Origin: Cephalopachus bancanus
Taxonomy: Eukaryota > Chordata > Mammalia > Primates > Tarsiidae
Length of the DNA: 64,000 bases
Assembly (NCBI GenBank): GCA_027257055.1
Contig: JAPVLO010000382.1
Span: 744,001-808,000 of the forward strand
Direction: 5' to 3'
The notes below the pieces were generated by a model. The model saw only the letters and a program-made list of their open reading frames with translations, did not search any database and was not told the DNA's origin. Of the stretch, positions 46,451 to 64,000 are shown piece after piece (positions within the stretch are counted from its first letter, which is position 1; the number at the start of each line of letters is the position of its first letter). Made by a program: the position numbers and the translations under genes.

Positions 46451-48694
46451 TTTAAGGGGTGAGGTAAGAGGAAGATGAGGGGATGAGCCCGACTCGTGGA
46501 CAGAGTCAGGTTGAAGCGATGTTTACATGGCCCTTTGCCTTCTTCCTCCTGGAGATGCCTCACGCCCTCTGTCCTCTCTCTCAAAGTCTTTCCTTGAATC
46601 TAAGGTAAAGCACTCCGTGCTCCTCTCTCCAAATCTGTGAGAGGTTCAGCCCCTTGCCCCCACGTTCATTTTAGAAAGAAAACAAAGCTTTACAAGGCCT
46701 TCGGTTGGCTTTAAAATGAAAGATACTGAGGTAAAACTCAAGGAGGAGGGTGAGGGACAGCAGTCAAGGGCGGGGATGAGGAAGGGTCACGCGTCAGGGC
46801 AAACAGGAAGGCAAAGAGCAGCCCTGGAGGGTGTGACTTGAAGAGACATGGCAGCTTCCTTCCAGAGGAGAATGAGCACCTTTCTGGTTTGTGTGTCCTG
46901 TGTGCAACATGGCGGTCCTGCAGTCAAGCTTCCAAACAGACCCGGGGCTCTTTGGATGCCACCCTGTGTAGCGGAGGATGGCAGGACAGTGGAACTGACG
47001 CACAGAACCCCTCTACCCCCAGTTTCAGGACCAGCAGTGACAAATATTCATTTCCCTTCTCGGTTTTCCAACTTTAAGGGAAGGGGGCATCACGTTGGCC
47101 AGCATTCTCATCCCTGGAGCTTTACATGTATATTTCTTAAATTCTCGAACGGTACAAGCTGAGAGGAACAGGAGGTGTTACAGGAAGGTGGAAGGGCTCG
47201 ACCAAGAGTGTTCACTCTGGGCTCAAGTCACATTCCCAGGGAGCCAGGCCCAAAGAGATAGCGGAGAATCCTTCCCCTCCTCCTCTCCCTTCCCCCTCTT
47301 CCCAGTCTCTCCCCTTCTCTCCTCGCCTCCTGAGCTGTACTCCTGGAGGCGAGCTCATTTCTCTTAACCGTCTTTTCCACATCAATTGTAATCAGTTCTG
47401 GGGAAAGTAGCCCACTCTTCCAGCATCAGGTTAAGTAAGAAGGGATCAAAGCATTGGAAACATCCCCCTCTCTCACTTACCCTACCAGAAACAACTCCTC
47501 TCTTCTTCAAGCCCTTACTTAGCTCCTCCCCAAACCTTGGCCAGTTGAGGGTGTCAAATCTCAGAAGAGCTTTATAGAATCTTTTGCTCTCCAGTGTGGG
47601 CAAAAGAATCACAGCTGTTTATGTTTCTCTATAGCCTTCCTTCCTGGAAAGTTCTTGGCCTAACCTGATTGTAACGATTGGCAATCACTGAGGAATGATT
47701 TTTGTACCTAGCTCTTGCAGGATTGCCTGCCACCTTTCTTGTCTAGGCCACAGACTCTTCTTTGCCAAGAACTTCCATCCTCATTCAGGAAGGGTGAAGG
47801 GGAGAGACAGCCAAAATTCAGGTAACACATGACCATTTCTGTTTGTATATAAGCCCAAAAACAAGTGCACTGCTGAAGGATGGTGAAAGAAATGACCTAG
47901 CGAGTCAAGGTTGCCTTCTACACATTTAGAGGCACCTGACTACACATGTGTGCAAGTGCACATGGGCATACATGCACACACGATTCACCTGCTCTTGCCT
48001 CCAACACACCGTTTTAATGTACTTTCCAGTTTGTTCAAGAATCCACTCCTCCACCAATGGCCTTTTCTAGTTCACTACTCGCAAGTCTCATGAAGTTGAA
48101 GCAAACATTTTTTGGCTTATATATAAACACACATGGCCTCCACCCTCTGCTTGGCACATAATCTCTAGGCAGATGTCTTCTAAGCAGCAAGAATTTAGCC
48201 AAAGTCTTCTTTCAATCCCAAGCACTATGCTAAATGGTCTCACTTAGATGCTTTTGCTTCCTCACCTAAGCAAAAAAATTCAGCTTGGGAGAAGCTACCT
48301 CTGTGCTCACGTGGCCACCTTTTGGTTCTCCGAGCTTCCCTCCAAGTCGGTGGCAAGGAGCTTTTCCGCACGGGAAGAAAGCTCACATGCGGTACTTCCT
48401 CTCTCCCGCTCCACCCTCCCCTGCCTAGGGGGCCCGCTACAGCGTCTAGTGGGAACGGGAATGGCTGACAGACGGGGGAGGGGGAAGAGAAGTGCGAAAA
48501 GGAGGAGAGATGGTGCTGGTCACCAGGGTTGCCCTCAGTCGGAACCAGAACTACAGGATCCCATAAATAAATTAAAACAACAAGAAAGGAGCAAATGGGA
48601 ACCAAGTTCACCCCCGTCACCCTCCGTGACATGCGCACCACACGACCCACAGCCTTACCCTCCCATACCCACCTTCACCTCTCTCTTCCCTCAC

Positions 48695-53318
<4,624 letters not shown>

Positions 53319-53489
53319 TCATTTTATTAATGCCATTACACATTGATTCATCAATCAACTCAATAAGTATTCAATGAAAATTTAATGTGAGTCCTGCAGG
53401 TGACAAGAGCCATTGCTTCTGTTGTCCATTATCTATCTAGCATAAAGTAGTATATAAATACCTACTATAGCAAGTTATATACAGGTAAC

Positions 53490-53830
53490 AAGAGTTCAAA
53501 GTAGCGAGAGTAATTTTGTGAATAGAGTTGCCAGTGGGTTTTCATGAGGTAGGTAGGACTTGGAGGTGAGCATGTTGAATGGGTAAATTTTAATTTATAT
53601 TGTAAAAAAGGCACTCCAGGCAGCAGGAATACCATGATCAATGGGAAAACACAAGGCTTGTTTAGGGAAAGGCATGCAGAACAGTTCAAACACAATAACA
53701 GTTGGCAAAAGAAGCTGAATAAAAGAGATTAATGCAAGAGTGCTGAAGACCTGAATATCAGACTAAGCATTCTACTCTCTTTTTATAGACAGTGGGAAAC
53801 AACATAATTGAACAAGTGATTCAGAAAATC
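53490..53830 (-). repeat. L2 LINE 3' fragment
   Basis: Reverse-complement L2 text on plus: 'aaggcactccaggcagcagg', then 'aaaggcatgcagaacagttc' and 'tagacagtgggaaacaacat'. Confidence 0.55.
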
Positions 53831-54860
53831 GCTCTTCAAATTGAGCAAAGCAGATTGGGTAGGGATAAAAGGGACAGAGAAAGATAGGCAGAGCGATTGA
53901 TTGATTCCCTAGGGCCCTGCAGATTTACTGATCTCTTGTTGCAGAGAAATACTGAAATATAAAGAGCAAAGAGGAGTAAGCTTGGGTAAAATAAGACCAC
54001 CAAATTCAGATCTGCTTCCTTTTAGCATTGCTTAAGCACACATTGATTACTTTAATTCCTGTCAAATTTCAATAACCTTTATCCACTGGATACCAGGAAG
54101 TAGAAAGGTAGAAATCCCAGACCAAAGGCGGGGAAAAATGTTCTCTAGAATGCATCTAATTCTATACAAGCAAAATTCTGAAAATCTCATGAAGAAAAAT
54201 TGCCCCTTCCAATAGTTCTAGTGTGGTTAAAATTTGAGTTTTGTTTGCATAATCTGACTGAAGCTTTGGCAACTTTTGCAAATCATCTTTCTCATGGATG
54301 CGGTTTTCATTATTGCCTTTATGTGACAGCTACACTAAAATTATAGAAGCTCTTATTACAAAACGACTTGTTAACACTCCATAGCACTTTCCTTTTTTCA
54401 ATGTTAATCAAATCACTTTTTACTCATTTCTTTGATCAACCCTGATCTCCTAACTAGTGGAGCAGCCAACTTCACCTGAAGTCTAAAAATCCACCTGTGG
54501 TCTTCTGCTTCTGATCCCATCCATAATGGCAAAGCTTCTGCAGGTATAACTTAGAGAGCCACTTGGCTGATGGCTGGTGAAGCCAACTAGACTCTGGCTG
54601 CTCATCTGAAATTGAATTAGTTTCTGTGAGACTAACAGAAAAAGTAGGTACTTTGGGCAGTGGAGTGAAGAGGGGTGAAGAAGACAGGAGTATAATTACA
54701 TAGGAGATGAGATTTTCTCAACTCAAGGTAGCTGCTCAGTCTGCTGCCAGGATGACATTGGAGAATGACTGGTGGTGTCTGCCTCTGAGAACCCTAGCCC
54801 TGCCTTCTGCCTCTTTCAGCTGAAAGAGCAAGATGGGAGAGAGGGAAGACTAAAGAGATG

Positions 54861-55638
54861 TAGAATCATCATTAGGGAAATGCAAATTAAAATTACAATG
54901 AGATATTACCTTATATCACTCAGAATGGTCATTATTACAATTTTTTTTTTTTAAAATAGATGCTGGCATGGATGCTGTGAAAAAGGAGTGCTGATACATT
55001 GCTGGTGGGAGTGTAAATCAGTACAGCCTCTATGGAAATCAGTATGGAGATTTCTCAAAGAACTAAAAGTAGATCTACCATTTGATCCAGAAACCCCACT
55101 ACTAGGTATCTATCCAAAGGATCAGAGGTTATATTAAAAAGATACTTGCACTCACATGTTTATCGCAACATGATTCATAATTGCAAAGACACAGAATCAA
55201 CCTAAATATCCATCAGCTGATCAGTTGATAATGAAAATGTGGTATATATACACTATGGAATACTATTTGGACAACAAAAAGAATGAAATAATGTCTTTTG
55301 CAGCAACTCGGATGGAATTGAAGATCATTATCCTAAGCGAACTAATACAGGACAGAAAACCAAACACTGCATGTTATCACTTATAAGTGGGAGCTAAACT
55401 AAGGACCTGCAAAAGGCCTAGAGGATGATATAATGGACACTGAAGACTCAGAAGAGAAAGGGGAGAAAGGGTGGAGGGATGAAATCTCACCTATTTGGTA
55501 CAATGGACACAGGTAGGAGTGGTGGGTACACTTAAAGCCCAGACTTCTTTGCCACTATACAATGCAACCATGTAAACAAATATTATTTGTACTCTCTAAA
55601 GATATGAATAAATAAATAAGCGAATAACTAACTAACTA
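54861..55638 (+). mobile_element. 5'-truncated L1 in GRIN2B intron
   Basis: L1 ORF2 C-terminal text starts at 'tagaatcatcattagggaaatg' and continues through 'ctggtgggagtgtaaatcag' and 'ggaatactatttggacaac', then the 3' UTR and an AATA/AACT-rich tail. The flanks are ACTAAAGAGATG (54849-54860) and ACTAAGGAGATG (55639-55650), a 12-base target duplication with one difference. It is antisense to GRIN2B. Confidence 0.88.
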
Positions 55639-55853
55639 ACTAAGGAGATGGCTACAAGTTTATTTCTCTGGGCACATAAAGATCAGAGACTTTGCACAGT
55701 TTCATCTACTATTTTGGCCACATGTGAGATGATTTATTGTAGCATCTGATAGCAGACTCTTTTACTTTATTCCTGGAGGTTCAGTTATAGCAGGCAACTC
55801 TGAAAAATACCTCCTTGACAAACACTTTCATCCTCTCTGCCTATCTTTCTCCC

Positions 55854-59055
<3,202 letters not shown>

Positions 59056-60008
59056 TTAGAAAATGTGAAGAGTTAGCATTAGTGGCTTTATAATGGAAGG
59101 GATCCAACTATAATTCACCAAATACATTAGCCCTCACTCAGGAGCAGCAATTGCCATCTGAAAGTGGACTTTGATTCAACTCAGTTGAATACATATTGTT
59201 CAGAGATTTTTATTTGCCCAACCATGACTTTAATCTAGAACACTTGTGTGGTCCTTTTGTGAACACTGCACAATACCAGTGATGATGGGACAAAAAGGAA
59301 TGTGCTGTTAGCTAACTGCAGTGGACTAGACACTTTTATTTCTAAAAATTATGTAAAATCCGCATCAGGCCTTTTCATTTAAGGGCCTAAAATACATCGT
59401 CATTGCACTATTAAGGCCACAGGACCTTAGTAAAGTGAGCTATGTTACACTCCTGAAGATAATTTGTTGAGTTAGCAAATATATTTTTCTAAGGAATTTT
59501 CCCTTGACTTTCCCTGATGCACTCAAAGCTCATATTTATCCCACATGAGCTGTAGGATATATTGCAGATCAAGACAGTTTTAATTATGTTCCCCCTTGCT
59601 TGAAAACTGAGAGTGGATCTCCAGTGCCTCTCATAATAAAGTGAAACCTCTTGGATTCTCACCCCTATGCCATCAGCATTATTTCTGGCTATTATCTTGC
59701 AATGAATACATCTTTATGTTACTTCCCGAACATATAATTTGTTCATTTGTATCTTACCAGCCTCATAGAGTTCATCTCCTCAGCACAAACTCACCTTTCT
59801 CTCAAGGCCAATTCGTGACCTCAGTTTCAAAACAGAACTCAAAACAATTTCCTCAGAAAACCTTCTGTGAATTTTTCCTTCCATCAAGTCATCCCCAAAG
59901 TGACCCATCAGTACTTGTTATTCTTGGTTTAGATCATTAGAGTTCATGCTGCAAATCCAATTACTTTCTAAATGTGCTGGCTAAGTTATGAGAGCTAGTC
60001 TCTGATGT

Positions 60009-60289
60009 CTTTTTTTTGAGATGGAGTCTCACTCTGTTGCCCAGACTGGAGTACAGCGGTCACTCCCGGCCACCGCAGCCTCGACCTGCTGGGCTCCGGC
60101 GATCCTTCCGCCTCAGCCTTCCAAGTAGCTGGAACTACAGGCACGCGCTACCATGCCCGGCTCATTTTGATTTATCGCAGAGATGAGGTCTCACCTGCCC
60201 AGGAGGGTCTCGAACCCGCGGGCTCAGGCAATCCACTCACCTCAGCCTCCCAAAGGTGCGGGATTACAGGCTGAGCCACCGAGCCCGGC
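60009..60289 (-). mobile_element. Alu SINE in GRIN2B intron
   Basis: Full dimeric Alu, reverse on plus, with a short T-run (60009-60017) and ending at 'gagcccggc'. It has the same lineage features as the others. Target duplications are unclear. Confidence 0.95.
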
Positions 60290-60294
60290 TGTCA

Positions 60295-60500
60295 TTAAGA
60301 GTTTAAGTTCTAGATTGAAATCGATATGGATTGAAGAATAGCTCTACCACTTACTATTGTGTGATCTTGGGCAAGTAACATACGTTCTCTGTGCACGATT
60401 CCCTCATTTGTAAGGAGGGGTGATGATGCCTAGTTTTCAAGATTGTTGTGAGGATTAAATGGCATAATGCATAATAAGTGCTTGGCACAGCCCCTGATCT
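60295..60500 (+). repeat. MIR SINE
   Basis: Nearly intact MIR: 'agctctaccacttactattg', 'tgtgatcttgggcaagtaac', 'ttgttgtgaggattaaatgg' and 'aataagtgcttggcacag'. Confidence 0.85.
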
Positions 60501-61079
60501 CAAAAACTGTTCCCTTCTATAAGTTTAAATTCAGGTCCATATTCTTTATTTCCTAGTAAACTTCTGGTTCTCCAAGTCTCTCTTTCTATTAGTACAGCAG
60601 TGATCATTGTAGCTTTGCTGTGTCTTGCAATAGAAAAGACAATGAAGCCATTTAAAGTCCTCTTGGTTTCAATACTGTACCTTTACATTGGAAATATATT
60701 TGAAAATCTATATATTTTCAAATCAAGAAAACCTGCCAAATCAAGAAAACTTTGAGCCTTTGGGATTGCCTGGGTTTAGAAATAATTCATTTCTTTGTCA
60801 GAATATGGGAGTTTCATGGTCCACAAAATGTCACAGCACCAGGAATCATAAATACCATCTTAATTGCTCAGTATTGGCCATGGATAAAAGTAGAATCATG
60901 CAGTAGTGTTAGGCAATCTGTGATGCATCCAAAGACTACTACTTCTTGACGGGGAAAAGCTCCCCCTTTGTTTCATCATAGTGCTTTTTGCCATTAAGAG
61001 TTTTTGTTTGGATATTTTTAAAGGGTGGTGATTTTTTTAAGTGAATAAAGGTACCACAAAAGAGTAAGACAAATTCAGA

Positions 61080-61195
61080 GCTGAACGGGCTACTCAAGGT
61101 CAACTAGTTCAAATCTTTCATTTCACAAATGATAAAACTGAGGCCCAAAGAGGGTAAGTAATTTGTTCAACATCACACAATGGCAGTGATAGCTA
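61080..61195 (-). repeat. MIR-like SINE fragment
   Basis: Reverse MIR core: 'cacaaatgataaaactgagg', 'cccaaagagggtaagtaatt' and 'tcacacaatggcag'. Confidence 0.65.
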
Positions 61196-61878
61196 ACATT
61201 ATCAGTTACTCTTAATTAATAGTTACTCTTCACTGTCCCTAGCAGATAGCAAGCTCAAAGTAAACACAGATATGCTTTATTGGAAGAGACAGACACAAAA
61301 ATGCTTTGCATATCACTATCAAGTCTGACACTTCAGATGTTTGAAGAAAGGTATTCCCCAAATCAAAAGTAGAGTAAATACTATGGTAGACAGCAGTACA
61401 ACCATTAGCTCCCTTTAATCAGTAATTCCCCACTCTGTTAGGACAATGACAACTAATGCTTACAACGACTAAGATACTCTAGGGCCCAAAGTATTTCCTG
61501 AAACATCAATGAAAGTTGTAATTATGTTTAATATAATTCTGGTATAAATTATTATGCTCTAATTTTTCTGAGAATTGCAAATCAGTGCAAGGTATATGCA
61601 ATAATTTTTGAATAACCAAATGGAATCCAGTGCACAGAAGTGCCTCGCTTCCTGGTGAAGCTACATTATAGAAAGTTTCCATACAGCTTTATAGTAACTT
61701 TTATTTTAAAATTACCTTTATATTTCTGAATGCTGTTTTATGATTGTATTTCTAAGTAAATAAAAACTAAAGAAATGATAAAGGATCTAGAATAGCCAAA
61801 AAAGAACTGTGAAAAAGAAGAACAAAATTGAAGCACTTATTCCATCTGACTTCAAGATTCATTATAAAGTTACAGTTT

Positions 61879-62180
61879 CCCAGCTCGGTGGCTCAGCCTG
61901 TAATCCTGTGCCTTTAGGAGGCTGAGGTGATTGCCTGAGCCCGCTGGTTCGAGACCTGCCTGGGCAACTTGGCGAGCCCTCATTTCTACAATAAATCAAA
62001 ATGAGCCGGGTGTGGTAGCGCACGCCTGTAGTTCCAGCTACTCGGAAAGCTGAGGCGGAAGGCGTGCCGGAGCCCAGCAGGTCGAGGCTGCGGTGGCCGG
62101 GAGAGGCCACTGCACTCCAGTCTGGGTGACAGAGTGAGACTCCAACTCATAAAATAAAATAAAATAAAATAAAATAAAAT
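61879..62180 (+). mobile_element. Alu SINE with (AAAAT)n tail
   Basis: Dimeric Alu antisense to GRIN2B, with a structured tail of about six AAAAT units (62149-62180). The 13-base target duplication ATAAAGTTACAGT occurs at 61864-61876 and 62179-62191. Confidence 0.95.
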
Positions 62181-62759
62181 AAAGTTACAGTCATCTTGAC
62201 AGTGTACATTAGCATAGAGGTAGATAAAGAGATCACCAGAACAGAGTGCCTGTTAGTAGACCCACACATATATGGTATGAAGGCAATTCAGTGGAGATAG
62301 GATGATCTTCAGCAAGTGATGTTGGAATAACTAGATGTTTTTATGCAAGAAAAAAAAATTAATTCCACACTTCACAAGATGTACAGAAATTAACTCAAAG
62401 TCAGTCACATACCTAAAATGTAAAGCCTAATTCATAAAACTTCTAGGAGAAGATATTTGTAACCTCCAGTTAGGCAGATATTTCTTAGATATAACACCAA
62501 AAGCACACACACACACAAAGAAAAAAGATAAATTGAGTTTCCTCAAAATTAAGAACTTCTCTTTGAAAGAGGCAGTTAAAATCATAAAAAGACAAGCCAC
62601 CAACTGGGAGAAAATATTTGAAAATAAATTAAAACTATTAAAAATGAAAGGAATCAGATAATAACATAAGAAGACTTATACAGTTAAAGCATCCTCTGTA
62701 AGAAAAAAATCAGAGAATGAGAAGAATGGGAAGACACAGTCCCATAGAAAGTCCTGCTC

Positions 62760-62930
62760 TCACAGGCAGAGAATCTGAATTTGAATTCCAGTTCCATCTC
62801 TGGCCCGCTGCATGAACATGAGCAAGATACTTTTCTGGAAGTAATATTTTAATAAATAAGACAGTATGTAAAAAAGTACTTAACACAATATCTGACACAT
62901 AGTAGATTCTCAAAATTGTTAGCGACTTCT
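62760..62930 (+). repeat. MIR-like SINE fragment
   Basis: Weak MIR blocks: 'tgaattccagttccatctct', 'gagcaagatactttt' and 'caatatctgacacatagtag'. Confidence 0.55.
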
Positions 62931-63654
62931 GTGAGGATGAAGTTCTAATACCTCAAATTGTCCTGTATAAGGCAAAGCTCCCTAAGATTGAAAACTCTTG
63001 TTCTCCAATGTGTTCTTTAAACTAGGCCAGTCTAGGGGCCAACAGGGAGAGCATGTTGCCCCAGAATTAGTCAAAGCAGTGAGCATGACTTTTTCTTTGA
63101 AAATTCTTGTCCCAGCTGGGTAAGATCTGTGATGTTTAAATAAAACATAGCCTTAAAAGAAATACAAAAAACTATAATTGGAACTTGAACTTCACTAACA
63201 TTCATGTCCACAGAGAACTGTATGTTTAGGAACGACTGTGGGGAAGAAGGGAAAAATAATCTTTCAAATACATTGATGCTTCCAATAAATGCCCTTGTAA
63301 TAAAACTTACTCCAAGTTGTAAGGCATTATATGGCACTTGTTTAACCTGAGTGGCAATCGATGCTCTCTAGGGTTTTGGGAAGGAGTAAAATTTAGTACT
63401 ATCAAGAACTAGAATGTCTTAAAATCCGTGGAACAGGGAAAAACAAATTTTAAAAAAATTTAAAAGCCTAATATATCAAAGATACCAGCAAATGGATTAA
63501 AAAACTCAGTCTGATTTCAAAGTAGGGAAATGTATACAAAACTCTTTGTTAATCAACTTTTGACCATCATAGAGCTTCCTTGAATTTGACAACTTTTTCT
63601 AGGAGTCACCAGATTGAGATAATCAAAACAAAGATTTGGACAGGGAAATAACAG

Positions 63655-63780
63655 AAGGGAAGGAACCCTAGGGATCGTTCTCCATTACATAGATGAGGGG
63701 ACTGAAGGCCTGAAGAGGTCAAGTAAGTTGTTAAACGTCTCCTTGTATAGCAGGAAGACAAACTGAGACTTGTTCCCTGG
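63655..63780 (-). repeat. MIR-like SINE fragment
   Basis: Reverse MIR-like text: 'ttacatagatgaggggactg' followed by 'gaagaggtcaagtaagttg'. Confidence 0.5.
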
Positions 63781-64000
63781 GTACTGGCCTTCCCATTGCC
63801 AGCTCATATACTAGCAGAACAGTCCTACTCCAGCTAACTGGGGAGTGGAGTCACATGCTGTAAGCAGGGCCACGTAGCAAGGGCATCCTTCCTTTTCTGG
63901 CAAATCAAATGCCAACTCCCACCCTTCCCACTGGAATCAACACATGGCTTCCAGCAATTACTGTAAGCGCACATTTGCACAAGGGCAAAACAATGCCAGA

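Larger units (their letters stand above)
24320..48694 (-). other. GRIN2B: Proposed GRIN2B 3' UTR, about 24.4 kb
   Basis: It runs from the base after the TGA stop to the poly(A) site at 24343. No other gene or promoter is recognisable between them on this strand. I recall that human GRIN2B reference transcripts have a 3' UTR of roughly this size, and that long neuronal 3' UTRs are common. The agreement in length is the main argument, so the call is part inference. The stretch contains L2, L1 and LTR relics that would be transcribed, mostly antisense to themselves. Shorter isoforms could end at 46445. Confidence 0.65.

Noticed and set aside
48240..48650. 136-codon minus-strand frame just after the GRIN2B stop
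   Set aside because: It lies in the 3' UTR, has no recognisable domain, and GRIN2B already ends with its canonical PDZ ligand.

Overview
The window is vertebrate nuclear DNA, almost certainly from a primate. It carries dimeric Alu elements, MIR, L2, MER5A and MLT1-type repeats and long L1 retrotransposons. The one host gene is GRIN2B (NMDA receptor subunit GluN2B), read on the minus strand. The Alus share an AluJ-like variant that is neither the anthropoid AluS/Y type nor the lemur type, so I favour a non-anthropoid haplorhine such as a tarsier. That species call is inference. No bacterial, CRISPR or operon-like content is present, and most open frames are repeat remnants or chance.

Minus strand, right to left: four GRIN2B exons lie at 58977-58817, 56672-56485, 53170-52932 and 50551-48695, with matching splice phases and GT/AG sites. 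Together they encode 814 residues, numbered 671-1484 when counted back from the stop. They cover the second ligand-binding lobe, transmembrane segment M4 and the whole intracellular tail, ending in the PDZ ligand ESDV. The M3 exon lies beyond the right edge.

From the stop codon at 48695 down to about 24320 there is no other gene. At 24343 the minus strand has AATAAA with two upstream TGTA motifs and a GT/T-rich downstream stretch. I read this as the distal poly(A) site of a GRIN2B 3' UTR about 24.4 kb long. That UTR contains two G-quadruplex motifs, a (UG)n-(GA)n tract, a solo class II LTR with a 6-base target duplication, two L2 relics in opposite orientation, and L1 tails.

Left of 24.3 kb is intergenic sequence. 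It holds a mariner transposase relic, an L2 fragment, and a roughly 7 kb near-full-length but dead L1 (2754 to about 9780). That L1 was itself hit by two Alus and by a 36-base 5' half of tRNA-Gly(TCC). Next comes a 3.3 kb minisatellite of 21-base units with higher-order structure (10020-13335), then MIR/MER5A-dotted unique sequence and a long GT microsatellite.

The most noteworthy items are the giant 3' UTR with its end signals and RNA-structure motifs, the 21-base minisatellite, and the tail-less tRNA-half insertion. I found no convincing unknown protein-coding system.
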